A DNA stretch of 64,000 bases from JBNJGB01 sp051747385 (lineage in GTDB: Bacteria > Myxococcota_A > UBA9042 > PHBI01 > JACKFB01): positions 62,001-126,000 of the forward strand of contig JBNJGB010000014.1 in NCBI GenBank assembly GCA_051747385.1, written 5' to 3'. The notes below the pieces were generated by a model. It searched no databases, had not been told where the DNA came from, and saw only the letters and a list, made by a program, of their open reading frames with translations. This document shows positions 41,067 to 50,780 of the stretch, in pieces; the first letter of the stretch is position 1; each line of letters begins with the position of its first letter. The position numbers were made by a program, and so were the translations under genes.

Positions 41067-41939
41067 TCACAGCCCGCGCGCCCACTCCGGTCGCAGGGGG
41101 ATCCGGCCGTCCAGGGCCTGGTCCAGCACGCCGGCGATACGGTCCGAGTCCCGGGGCAGGCGCCCGGCGAGGGGCAGGTAGTTGGACGCGTGGTTCGTCC
41201 GGAACAGGGCGTCCGAGGGGCGCGCGCCGGCCACGAAGGTCCGGAGCTCTCCCAGGAGGCCGCGCACGCCGGGCAACTCGAAGCGGCCGCGCTCGGCCAG
41301 CTTGCCGATGGGCGTGCCCGGGACGACCGTAAGGGTCAGCGCGGCCAGGTACTCGGGGTCCATGGCCGTGGCCAGGCGGGCGGAGGCCTCGGCGTGCTCC
41401 ATCGAGCGCTCGACGCCGCCGGCCCCGAGGAGGAAGATGACGGACTGGCGCATCCCCGCGGCCCGGACGCGCCGCGCCGCCTCGACGTGGGCCTCGAAGT
41501 CGCTGCCCTTGGCGATGCGCTTCATGGTGACGTCGTCCCCCGACTCCGGCCCCAGGTACAGCAGGGACAGGCCCAGCTCCCGCAGGCGCCGGAGCTCGCC
41601 GTCGGACTTGTCGAGCACGTTGAGCGCCGTGGCGTAGCAGCTCACCCGGCGGAGGCGCGGGAAGGCCTCGCGGCAGGCCGCCAGGAGGGGCTCCCAGTGG
41701 TCCATGTCCATGGCCAGGGCGTCCCCGTCCGCCACGAAGACCTTGTCCACCCGGTCGCCGAAGCGCGCCGCGGCCGCGCGCACGTCCTCCAGCGTCTCGT
41801 CGAGGGCCCGCACCCGGAATCGCTTGTCGCGGTACATGTCGCAGTAGGTGCAGTGGTTCCAGGAGCAGCCGATGGTGGCCTGGACGATGTAGCTCCGCGC
41901 CTCGCTGGGCGGTCGGTACAGGCGGCCTTCGTATCGCAT
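41067..41939 (-). CDS. Radical SAM protein (CX4CX2C cluster type)
   Basis: 290 residues from ATG 41939 (GGGAGAG upstream); the longer frame to 42086 is unlikely. The cluster motif is QATIGCSWNHCTYCDMYRDK, with four rather than three residues between the first two Cys. Typical elements follow: VFVADGDALAMDMDHW, VSCYATALNVL, LGLSLLYLGPESGDD, MRQSVIFLLGAGG and LTLTVVPGTPIGKL. This subfamily (GCSxNxCTFCxMYK-like) is widespread but uncharacterised. It ends 7 bases from the convergent PilZ-like gene. The substrate is unknown. Confidence 0.88.
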   Translation of the reverse strand: MRYEGRLYRPPSEARSYIVQATIGCSWNHCTYCDMYRDKRFRVRALDETLEDVRAAAARFGDRVDKVFVADGDALAMDMDHWEPLLAACREAFPRLRRVSCYATALNVLDKSDGELRRLRELGLSLLYLGPESGDDVTMKRIAKGSDFEAHVEAARRVRAAGMRQSVIFLLGAGGVERSMEHAEASARLATAMDPEYLAALTLTVVPGTPIGKLAERGRFELPGVRGLLGELRTFVAGARPSDALFRTNHASNYLPLAGRLPRDSDRIAGVLDQALDGRIPLRPEWARGL

Positions 41940-42098
41940 CGGCTCTCCCGGCTCGCGGAGGGCATCCCCGAATCGGCAACGCTTCCTCGCACCTGGGCCC
42001 GCCTCGGCGCGCTCGGTGCTCGGCCCAGTCAGCGGATCCGGGGCGTCATTCTGCGGTTCCAGCACCGCAGGGCGGTGTGCTATCAATCCGTGCGTACT

Positions 42099-42115
42099 AC
42101 GTCACGTCCTGACGT
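42099..42115. promoter_or_regulatory. Inverted repeat ACGTCA-N5-TGACGT before the peroxidase gene
   Basis: A perfect 6+6 palindrome with a 5-base spacer ends 16 bases before the GTG start at 42132, between the divergent radical SAM and peroxidase genes. It resembles a dimeric regulator operator (CRP/FNR-like half-sites are TGAC/GTCA-like). Identity of the regulator is inference. Confidence 0.5.
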
Positions 42116-42131
42116 CCAAGAGGAGGAACCC

Positions 42132-43280
42132 GTGCGCTCGACCACGCTCATCGCGTCACTCCTGCTCGCGTCCCTGGCGATCGCGGGATGCAAGGAGGAG
42201 GCGGCGGAGCCGACCGAGGAGAAGAAGGCGGACAAGGCCGAGGCCCCGGGGGACGAGCCCGAGGAGGCGGGCCCGTCGGCGAGCATCGACGCCGAGCGCC
42301 TGAAGGTCTTCGAGGAGCTCCCCGAGGAGTTCGCCACCGAGGACAACCCCATCACGCCGGAGAAGGTGGAGCTGGGGCGGATGCTCTACTACGAGACCCG
42401 CCTGTCCAAGAGCCAGGAGATCTCCTGCAACACCTGCCACCTGCTCGACGAGTACGGCGTGGACCACCTCCCGACCTCGAGGGGACACGAGGACGCGGAG
42501 GGGCCGCGGAACGCGCCGACCGTCTACAACGCCGCCGGCCAGGTGGCGCAGTTCTGGGACGGCCGGGCCGCAGACGTCGAGGAGCAGGCCCTGGGCCCGG
42601 TGACCAACCCCATCGAGATGGCCATGCCCGACGGCGACTACGCCGTGAACGTGCTGAAGTCGATACCGGGCTACGCGGAGCCATTCGCGAAGGCCTTCCC
42701 GGACGACGAGGCCCCCATCTCCTTCGAGAACATCGGCGACGCCATCGGCGCCTTCGAGCGCAAGCTGGTCACGCCGTCTCGCTGGGACGCCTTCCTGGCG
42801 GGCGACGAGGACGCCCTGACGGAAGCGGAGAAGAAGGGATTCAACGTCTTCTACGACACCGGATGCATCTCCTGCCACACCCAAGAGCTCGTGGGCGGCG
42901 AGCAGTTCCAGAAGCTGGGGCAGATCAAGCCCTGGCCGTCCGAGGAGGACCTGGGCCGCTACGAGGTCACCGAGAAGGAGGCGGACAAGATGGTCTTCCG
43001 CGTGCCGCAGCTCCGGAACGTCGAGAAGACCGCTCCGTACTTCCACGACGGGCAGGTGAAGACGCTCGAGGAGGCCGTAAAGCTGATGGGCGAGCACCAG
43101 CTCGGCAAGAAGCTGAGCGACGAGGAGGTGCAGCACATCGTCACGTGGCTGAAGACGCTCACCGGCGACCTCCCGCCCGACGAGCTCATCGCCGAGCCGG
43201 AGCTGCCCGAGAGCGGCCCGGACACGCCGAAGCCGGAGACCGGCGAGGGCGAGGAGCCCGAGAGCGAAGAGGACGGCTGA
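42132..43280 (+). CDS. Di-haem cytochrome c peroxidase-type lipoprotein (CcpA/MauG family)
   Basis: 382 residues from GTG 42132 with AGGAGGAA upstream. Lipobox LAIAGC gives Cys20, then an acidic Glu/Ala/Pro linker. Two haem c sites: CNTCH (99-103) in the electron-transfer or peroxidatic domain and CISCH (about 246-250). Family motifs include LGRMLYYETRLSKSQEISCN, RNAPTVYNAA, FWDGRAADVEEQA, NPIEM and APYFHDGQVKTLEEAV. It reduces H2O2 in the periplasm using cytochrome electrons. A Pro/Glu-rich tail (about 350-382) is an extra. Lipid anchoring is unusual for a family that is often soluble. A candidate operator lies at 42099. Confidence 0.93.
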   Translation: MRSTTLIASLLLASLAIAGCKEEAAEPTEEKKADKAEAPGDEPEEAGPSASIDAERLKVFEELPEEFATEDNPITPEKVELGRMLYYETRLSKSQEISCNTCHLLDEYGVDHLPTSRGHEDAEGPRNAPTVYNAAGQVAQFWDGRAADVEEQALGPVTNPIEMAMPDGDYAVNVLKSIPGYAEPFAKAFPDDEAPISFENIGDAIGAFERKLVTPSRWDAFLAGDEDALTEAEKKGFNVFYDTGCISCHTQELVGGEQFQKLGQIKPWPSEEDLGRYEVTEKEADKMVFRVPQLRNVEKTAPYFHDGQVKTLEEAVKLMGEHQLGKKLSDEEVQHIVTWLKTLTGDLPPDELIAEPELPESGPDTPKPETGEGEEPESEEDG

Positions 43281-43373
43281 TCGCCCCGTGATCGCGCGGC
43301 GGCGTGGCGTCCCCGGGGCGCCGCGTCGACCGCCCGGCCGACCGCCGTCGCGAACCCGCGCCCGGAGACGACG

Positions 43374-44909
<1,536 letters not shown>

Positions 44910-44937
44910 CCGCCACGCCTTCCGGCCTGCGTCCGAA

Positions 44938-45006
44938 GGGCTCGCGCCAAGGCGCCAAGCCGCAAAGGCACGGAGGACATGGAGAAGATGCAGTAGAATC
45001 GCCGTC
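44938..45006. repeat. Core-repeat derivative (CGCCAAGGCGCCAAGCCGCA type)
   Basis: GGGCTCGCGCCAAGGCGCCA, then AGCCGCAAAGGCACGGAGGA and a tail ending ATCGCCGTCC. The same unit occurs in inverted orientation at 62041-62110, next to MITE copy B, and the first 30 bases are related to the core of both MITE copies. Just downstream (45110-45140) is a short tandem of CGACCACGTTT-like units. No gene lies in 44910-45203. Confidence 0.65.
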
Positions 45007-45203
45007 CGTGGCGGTCACTCCCCGATCCGCCGGCCCCGGCAGCACGAGCCGGCCCGGCCCGGCCCGGAGCCCACTCCCGATGGGGGCGAAACGCCGGGCC
45101 TGGTGAGCCCGACCACGTCCACGACCACGTTTCGACCACGTTTCGCGGGCTCTCGGCGAGTCGTGACCGACTGAGAGGCGGCCTCGCCGGCGGCCGCAGG
45201 GGC

Positions 45204-45908
45204 CTACGGAGCCTCGGTGGGCTGCTTCTGAACCGACCGCTTCCACCACCGGAAGCTCTCGGCGATGCCGTGGGCGGCCGCTTCGAAGCTCATCTCGTGG
45301 GCGTTCACCACCAAGTGGTAGTGGTCGGGCGAGCGGGCGTCCCGTCCGAAGTGGCGGCGCGCGAAGGCGAGTCGCGCGTCGTCGATCTCGTGGAGGGCCT
45401 CCTCGGCGGCGGCCTCCTCCAGGCCCTCCAGCTCCATCACCCGGCGAACCCGCAGCTTCAGCGGCGACGACAGCCGCGCGGCCAGGCGCATGTCCGGCGG
45501 GATGATGAAGTTGGCGCCTCGCCCCACGATGATCGCGTTGCCCTGGTGGGCGATGGCCAGGACCACGTGAGAGAGGTGGTGGAGGTAGTCGCTGTAGGAG
45601 AAGCGATCCGACTCCACCAGCGGCATCAGGGTGTCCTTGATCCCCGACCGCGTGCGCTCGTCGAGGCCCTCCACGAGGGCGTTGCGCACGTGCGCCTGCT
45701 TGGCGATGGCGTCGACGATCTCCTGGTCGAAGACATTCCAGCCGAGGATCTCCCCCAGCAGACGGGCCACGGCCTCCCCGCCGCTGCCCCGGTCCCGGGC
45801 GATGGTGATGACGTTGGGGGGCAGCGACTCGGGTCCGGGCTTCGCCTTCCGACGGGCCTGCCACTCGGCCACGCGCCGCTCGACCAGCTCCTCGAGGTTC
45901 TTGGGCAT
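45204..45908 (-). CDS. Cytidylate kinase-like family protein
   Basis: 234 residues from ATG 45908 (GGTGAGG upstream). A helical N-terminus (LEELVERRVAEWQARRK) leads to NVITIARDRGSGGEAVARLL, the P-loop of the cytidylate kinase-like family, then GWNVFDQEIVDAIAKQAHVR, NAIIVGRGANFIIPP (strand 3 region) and AARLSSPLKLRVRRVMELEG (lid Arg). The C-terminal SPDHYHLVVNAHEMSFEAAA is also typical. These stand-alone relatives of Cmk lack the substrate-specific insert, and their substrate is uncertain. Confidence 0.88.
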   Translation of the reverse strand: MPKNLEELVERRVAEWQARRKAKPGPESLPPNVITIARDRGSGGEAVARLLGEILGWNVFDQEIVDAIAKQAHVRNALVEGLDERTRSGIKDTLMPLVESDRFSYSDYLHHLSHVVLAIAHQGNAIIVGRGANFIIPPDMRLAARLSSPLKLRVRRVMELEGLEEAAAEEALHEIDDARLAFARRHFGRDARSPDHYHLVVNAHEMSFEAAAHGIAESFRWWKRSVQKQPTEAP

Positions 45909-46007
45909 GTCGACCTCACCTTCGCGGGGGTTCGCCGTGCCCCGCACCCTCAGGATAGGCGGCGGCCGCTGCGCCCCGCAAGACCGCCCGGCCCGTCTCG
46001 TCGGGCA

Positions 46008-46778
46008 TCACCACTCCCGGGTGAACACCCAGCGCCGGTCGTCGGACAGGTCGCGCCGATAGGCGTAGCCGCCCTCGTCGAAGTCCTTCAGCCCCTCCGG
46101 GGACTCCAGGCGCCGGGTGATCATGAACCGCGCCATGGCGCCGCGGGCCCGCTTGGCCATGAGCCCGACGACCTTCACCTTCCCGTCCCGGATCTCCTTG
46201 AATACCGGGGTGACGACGGGCCCCGCCAGGACGTCCTCGTCCACGACCCTGAAGTACTCGTGGGAGGCCAGGTTCACGAGGGTCGGATCCGGCTGCTGCT
46301 CGAGGGCCGCGTTCAGCACGCGCGTCGGCCGATCCCCCCAGAACTCGTAGAGGTTCTTCCCCCTCGGGTTGTCCAGCCGCGCGCCCATCTCCAGGCGATA
46401 GGGCTGCATCAGGTCCAGCGGGCGCAACACGCCGTACAGCCCCGAGAGGATGGCCAGGTGCCCTTGGGCCCAGGCCAGGTCGTCGGCGTCGAGGGTGGCG
46501 GCGTCCAGGCCCGAGTAGGTGTCCCCCGCGAACGTCAGCACCGCCTGCTTGGCGTTGTCCGGGGTGAAGGGCGCCTCGAACCGCTGGAAGCGCTCGTGGT
46601 TGAGGTCCGCCAGCCTGTCGCTGATCTTCATCAGCCGCTTCAGATCCTCGCGGCTCAGCCTCCGCGCGACCTCCACGAGCGCCTCGGCGTCCTCGAGGAG
46701 CCTCGGCTCGGTGAATGGGAGATCCCGCTCCGGCGGCTCCAGGTCCAGCTTCTTCGCGGGTGAGATCACCGCCAGCAT
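46008..46778 (-). CDS. yaaA: Peroxide stress protein YaaA (DUF328/UPF0246)
   Basis: 256 residues, standard size. Signatures: MLAVISPAKKLDLEPP, LMKISDRLADLNHERFQRF, LTFAGDTYSGLDAATL, LAILSGLYGVLRPLDLMQPY, LEMGARLDNPRGKNLYEFWG, NLASHEYFRVV and KVKVVGLMAKRARGAMARFM. In E. coli YaaA limits free iron and oxidative damage during peroxide stress and binds DNA. It stands alone on the minus strand, 99 bases upstream of the cytidylate-kinase-like gene. Confidence 0.96.
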   Translation of the reverse strand: MLAVISPAKKLDLEPPERDLPFTEPRLLEDAEALVEVARRLSREDLKRLMKISDRLADLNHERFQRFEAPFTPDNAKQAVLTFAGDTYSGLDAATLDADDLAWAQGHLAILSGLYGVLRPLDLMQPYRLEMGARLDNPRGKNLYEFWGDRPTRVLNAALEQQPDPTLVNLASHEYFRVVDEDVLAGPVVTPVFKEIRDGKVKVVGLMAKRARGAMARFMITRRLESPEGLKDFDEGGYAYRRDLSDDRRWVFTREW

Positions 46779-46907
46779 CGTGCCCTCCTCGTATCGACCG
46801 GGATGCGACTAGAACGCGGTGCGGCCGTCAAGGGCGGACCCGAGGCACACGCCGCCGCGGACGGCAGCGCCCCGAGAAGCGAAGGCGACACCCCGGGCCA
46901 GGATCGG

Positions 46908-48812
46908 CTAGCGGCCGAGGGGGATGCGCAGGCCGACGCCCCAGGCCTCCGACTCCGGCTCGTAGGTCGCGGTGACGGCGACGTTCTTGTACTGGACCCC
47001 CGCCTCGAGGTTCATCCGACCCTCCATGCTGCCGGTCTCGGTGACCCGCTCGCCGGTGTAGCCGACGCCGCCGAGGGCCTTCCAGTCGTCGTTCACGTCG
47101 TAGCCCATGAGCAGGTTGGCGCGGTTGCCCATCAGCGTGTTGCCGCGCAGGTCCAGGCCGCCGGACAGTCGCCCGGACACGCGCCCCACGGCGTACTCGA
47201 GCACCGTGTCCACCTCGTGGGACATCTGCTGGTGCTCTGCCATCCAGTTGGCCTTGTAGTCGACGAGGAAGCCGCGGAACTGCTCCGGGTCCTTCCAGCC
47301 CAGGCTGGCGGCCATGGACTGGATGCGCCGCTCGCTCAGGTTGAGGGTCGCCTCGCCCTCGGCGGTCCAGTTGTTCTTCTCGTACTCGCCGCCGACGTCG
47401 AGGGTGGTCGTGCCCTCGCTCATGGCCACGTCCAGCTCGGCCTTCAGGTCCTCCTCCGTCCAGGCGACGCCGGCCTCGGCGCCCTCGAGAGTGCCCGCGC
47501 CGGCGGCGGCGTGCGCGGACAGGCCGCCGCCCTCCGGCGCGGCCATCGCCCAGGACAGACGACCACCCTCCCCTTCGGGACCCGCCTGCTGGCGCATCCC
47601 GACGGTGTTCCGCTCGTCCGCCTGGAGCGTAGCGGCCGTGGAGCGGGTCATGTCGCCCTCGGCGTTCCTGGAGAGCTCGTGCGACGTGCTCAGCCGGCCC
47701 TCGAGGTCCTCGCGGGACAGCCCGAAGGAGAAGCTCTCGTCGCCGGGGTCGTACTCGCCCTCGACGGTCTGCCGCTCGCCCTCCTCCCCGAGGACGATCC
47801 GGCCGTTCACCTTCGTGGCGGGCTCCGCCTCGCCGCCCCGGGTGTCCGACACGCCCGCGGCGACCTCCAGCGGGGTGCCGCGCACCTTGGAGGTCAGGCC
47901 CCCGTCGAGGGTCACGACGGTCTTGCCGGTGTCGTCGATGCTCACCGTGCCCTCGCCGGTCACCTCGCCCTCGTCCATCTTGCGCTCGACGCCGGCCGCC
48001 GCCGTGACGGTGGTGGGCTCGCCCCTGTCGTACTCGCCGGTGACGGAGGCGCTCAGCCCCTCCGCCTCGTAGGCCACGCTGGCGGACGCGGCCTGCACGA
48101 CGAGGTTCTGGATCTGTCCGGGGTCGACGCTCGCGCCGGCCGTCCAGCCGCCGCCCAGGTCGAACTCCTGCTCCACGGCGGGGATGTCCATGTTGGACAG
48201 GTACGCGGCCACGGCGGCGCCGATGGCGGCGGTGCCCAGGGAGATGGCGATGGTGCGCGGGTGCTCCTCGACCCAGCCGCTGACGTCCTTCAGGACAGCC
48301 TGGCCGTCCTCGCCCTCGAGCCAGCCGTTGGCCGCCTCCTCCAGCTTCGGCATCAGAGCCGTGACGAGCTTCTGGACGGCCTCCGCCTCGGACGCCTCGT
48401 CCATGAGGCCGCCGGCGGCGCCCTCCTTCGTCGGCTCGATCAGCCCTGGAAGCTCTTCCGCAGCCGCGGAGACGCCGTCCTGCGCGTAGCCGAGCAGCGC
48501 CTCCAGGGACGTGTGCTCCTGGACCACCTCGAACAGCTTGCCGCCGAGCCAGTTGCCCAGGGACTGCTCCCAGGTCGCCTTCACGGCCTCGAGTCGGGCC
48601 TTCTCCTCTTCCTCGGCGTCCTTGGCGCCCTCTCCCTCCGGAGAGGCCTCGCGCTGGACGGCGCCCTCCGGCGCCAGCATGGCCGCGCCCTCTTCGTAGG
48701 AGGCTGCGCGAAGCCGCCCCCGCTGCGGACCGCCGGCCGGGACCGCGCCCGGCTCGGCAGCTCTGGACTCGTCGCCGGACTTCCGTCGCGAGGTGCTCTC
48801 GTAGCTGTTCAT
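46908..48812 (-). CDS. Large beta-rich protein of unknown function with SYEEGAAML N-terminal motif
   Basis: 634 residues; I prefer ATG 48812, six bases after GGAGG, over ATG 48827. There is no signal peptide. Residues 1-65 are disordered and contain SYEEGAAMLAPEGAVQ. Residues 70-190 are acidic helices. About 195-220 is a hydrophobic Gly/Ala helix (TIAISLGTAAIGAAVAAYL). From 220 to the end the chain is almost all beta strands of the type GEYDRGEPTTVTAAAGVERK, ending in alternating strands and GLRIPLGR, like a barrel or long beta-solenoid. I do not recognise a family. The N-terminal motif recalls N-termini I associate with eCIS or DUF4157-type proteins, which is speculative. Confidence 0.7.
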   Translation of the reverse strand: MNSYESTSRRKSGDESRAAEPGAVPAGGPQRGRLRAASYEEGAAMLAPEGAVQREASPEGEGAKDAEEEEKARLEAVKATWEQSLGNWLGGKLFEVVQEHTSLEALLGYAQDGVSAAAEELPGLIEPTKEGAAGGLMDEASEAEAVQKLVTALMPKLEEAANGWLEGEDGQAVLKDVSGWVEEHPRTIAISLGTAAIGAAVAAYLSNMDIPAVEQEFDLGGGWTAGASVDPGQIQNLVVQAASASVAYEAEGLSASVTGEYDRGEPTTVTAAAGVERKMDEGEVTGEGTVSIDDTGKTVVTLDGGLTSKVRGTPLEVAAGVSDTRGGEAEPATKVNGRIVLGEEGERQTVEGEYDPGDESFSFGLSREDLEGRLSTSHELSRNAEGDMTRSTAATLQADERNTVGMRQQAGPEGEGGRLSWAMAAPEGGGLSAHAAAGAGTLEGAEAGVAWTEEDLKAELDVAMSEGTTTLDVGGEYEKNNWTAEGEATLNLSERRIQSMAASLGWKDPEQFRGFLVDYKANWMAEHQQMSHEVDTVLEYAVGRVSGRLSGGLDLRGNTLMGNRANLLMGYDVNDDWKALGGVGYTGERVTETGSMEGRMNLEAGVQYKNVAVTATYEPESEAWGVGLRIPLGR

Positions 48813-49003
48813 CGGGCCCTCCGCCATGGGCGTTCAGGTCGGCCCGCGCACACACACCGGCACAGCCTAGCAGATCCTCCGGCGCCGATCACCCGCCTTC
48901 CGGTGTGGGCTTGCGCCGGGCGGTCGTGGACCGGCCTCCCGCCGAGCGCTATCCTCTCGCCGCCCGCACGTCCGGTCGGACACGCCCCGCTCGTGGAGCC
49001 GAG

Positions 49004-50197
49004 ATGAACGAACGCTATCGGATCCTCACGTTCGACGGAGGCCCCAGCGCCCCCACGTACATCCGGGTCCTCCGGCAGCTCGAGCAGGAGCACCCGGGGC
49101 TCCTCGGCGCGGCGGACCTCTTCGCCGGGACCTCGTCGGGCGCCATGTCGGCGCTGTACTTCGCGCAGTTCTCCAAGGAGGAGCGCGCGGCCCGCGGCCT
49201 GGAGATCATCGACGATCTGATCGGGTTCAACGACGCCATCCTCGGCGCCCTGCGCCCGGGGCTGCGGGGCATCGTACGGCTGGGGACGGGCGTCCTGTCC
49301 ATGCAGCCCGGCCGCCCGTTCCGACGTCTCCTGGAGCGGACGTACGCGCGGTCCCCGCGGTTCGGGGACCTGGCGTCGGACGTGGTCATCGTCTCCTATC
49401 GGGTGCTCCCCGACGAGGACGGCGACGACAAGCGCGGGCCGAAGATCTACCGGTACGACGCCCGGGAGGGGGCGCGGGGCGACGATGCCGAGGTGCCCAC
49501 GGCCGAGGTGGCCCTCCGGAGCAGCGCGCTGCCGATGCTGCTCCCGGTGCAGACCGAGCACGTGGACGGCGCCATCTTCGCCAACAACCCGGCCATGTGC
49601 GCGGTGGTGGACTACCTCTCCGAGGAGATCTGGGCCTCCGACGAGGGGCGCCTGGCCCCGGAGGACCTGGTGGAGCTGCCCTTCCACCTGGTCATGCGGA
49701 GCGGGCAGCGCTATCGCCCCGTCACCGCGGAGCACGCCGAGCAGCGCCACCGCCTCGTCTCCGATCGCCTCGCGCGGCTGGTGGTGCTCTCCATGGGTGG
49801 CGACGATCCCGCCTTCGGGAGCTGGGTCACGCGCGCCCTGCTGCGGACCGGCCTGAGCGCCTGGGGCTGGCTCCCGTGGAACTTTGCGCCGACCTATCCG
49901 ATGCTCCTGATGCAGCTCTTCCTCAACAGCGGCGGTCGCGGCGTCAGCTACCAGGCGAGCCAGCTGTTGGGCGAGCGGTTCCTCCGCCTCGCCCTGACCC
50001 CGGCCGATCGCCGCCTGCTGGAGACGTTCGCGTACTCGGTGCTGGGCGGGGAGCGTCGTGTCCGGCGCGCGGCCGAGGCCACGGTCCACCGGTGGCTCGC
50101 CGAGGCCCGGCGCCCGCCCGATCCCGGCAGGAAGCCCCTGCTGCCCACCTGGGAGGACACCCGCTCCTGGGTCGGCGACCAGTGGATGCCCGGGTAG
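49004..50197 (+). CDS. Patatin-like phospholipase (first)
   Basis: 397 residues from ATG 49004. Patatin fold: ILTFDGGPSAPTYIRVLRQL (oxyanion loop, with DGGPSAP instead of the usual DGGGxRG), nucleophile Ser44 in FAGTSSGAMSAL, and the dyad Asp near 188 in HVDGAIFANNPA. The long C-terminal half (VSYQASQLLGERFLRLALTP, LLETFAYSVLG) resembles plant and eukaryote-like patatins, which are also found in myxobacteria. It predicts lipid acyl hydrolase activity. No signal peptide. It converges on the DUF523 gene; a dispersed repeat begins at its stop. Confidence 0.9.
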   Translation: MNERYRILTFDGGPSAPTYIRVLRQLEQEHPGLLGAADLFAGTSSGAMSALYFAQFSKEERAARGLEIIDDLIGFNDAILGALRPGLRGIVRLGTGVLSMQPGRPFRRLLERTYARSPRFGDLASDVVIVSYRVLPDEDGDDKRGPKIYRYDAREGARGDDAEVPTAEVALRSSALPMLLPVQTEHVDGAIFANNPAMCAVVDYLSEEIWASDEGRLAPEDLVELPFHLVMRSGQRYRPVTAEHAEQRHRLVSDRLARLVVLSMGGDDPAFGSWVTRALLRTGLSAWGWLPWNFAPTYPMLLMQLFLNSGGRGVSYQASQLLGERFLRLALTPADRRLLETFAYSVLGGERRVRRAAEATVHRWLAEARRPPDPGRKPLLPTWEDTRSWVGDQWMPG

Positions 50198-50241
50198 GGG
50201 TCAAGCCTGCTCACTTCTCATTTCCCGACCGCCGGGGACGG
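50197..50241. repeat. 28-bp dispersed repeat (copy 2) beside a solo MITE end
   Basis: GGGGTCAAGCCTGCTCACTT plus CTCATTTC at 50197-50224 is the inverted form of the repeat at 27680. Immediately after, GACCGCCGGGGACGGC (50226-50241) is identical to the terminal repeat of the MITE-like elements. The CCGCC/GGCGG part can form a hairpin between two convergent genes. Confidence 0.75.
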
Positions 50242-50246
50242 CGGCC

Positions 50247-50780
50247 CTACCCCGCGCTTCGGTGCTGGTGGTGGGCGCGGACCCGGGCCAGGAAGTCCTC
50301 TCGCGCGGCGGGGTCCCGCAGGTGTCGCTCGTCCTCCAGGGGGAAGTCGGGCCGGTGCGCCGCCAGGGCCGCGGCGAAGGCTCCCGAGCCCCGCCCGACG
50401 ACGCGACCGGGGGCGTCGTGCACGTCCGTGTCCCGCAGGCCACAGCTCGGCGAGCGACTCTTCAGGACCCAGCCGTCCAGGGGGCCGAGGCGGGCGTCCA
50501 GGTCGTCGGCGAGGGCCCGGAGGGCGACCGTCACGTCGAGGGACGGATCCTCCACGCCAAGGACCCGGCGCTCGCCGTCGCGCTCGACCACTCGTATGGG
50601 CGGCCGGGGCACCCCGAGGGCCACCTCCACCTCCGGGCAGAAGGGCACGAGCGTGACCTCCCGCGCCAGCGCCGCGCACACTTCGGGCGCGTGCCTGTGG
50701 TCGCCGTCCCAGCGCACCCGCCGGCCCAGGAGGCAAGCGCTCACGCCCACCCGCGGGCGGCCGGCTTTCGCGGCGCTCAT
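50247..50780 (-). CDS. DUF523 family protein
   Basis: 177 residues. DUF523 motifs: VGVSACLLGRRVRWDGDHRH, VTLVPFCPEVEVALGVPRPP, DGWVLKSRSPSCGLRDTDVH with conserved Cys residues that may bind a metal or Fe-S cluster, and GSGAFAAALAAHRPDFPLED. The function is unknown. Its ATG overlaps the DUF72 stop (ATGA), so it is the last gene of a three-gene minus-strand operon: patatin, DUF72, DUF523. Confidence 0.9.
   Translation of the reverse strand: MSAAKAGRPRVGVSACLLGRRVRWDGDHRHAPEVCAALAREVTLVPFCPEVEVALGVPRPPIRVVERDGERRVLGVEDPSLDVTVALRALADDLDARLGPLDGWVLKSRSPSCGLRDTDVHDAPGRVVGRGSGAFAAALAAHRPDFPLEDERHLRDPAAREDFLARVRAHHQHRSAG

Noticed and set aside
42117..42131. Cobalt/redox riboswitch or sigma54 site before the peroxidase gene
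   Set aside because: Only an AGGAGGAA ribosome-binding site and the upstream palindrome are present; there is no GG-N10-GC element and no room for a riboswitch.
49004..50197. First patatin as a CBASS/CapV-type defence effector
   Set aside because: No nucleotide cyclase, ubiquitin-like or JAB genes are nearby, and the long C-terminus is unlike short CapV effectors.
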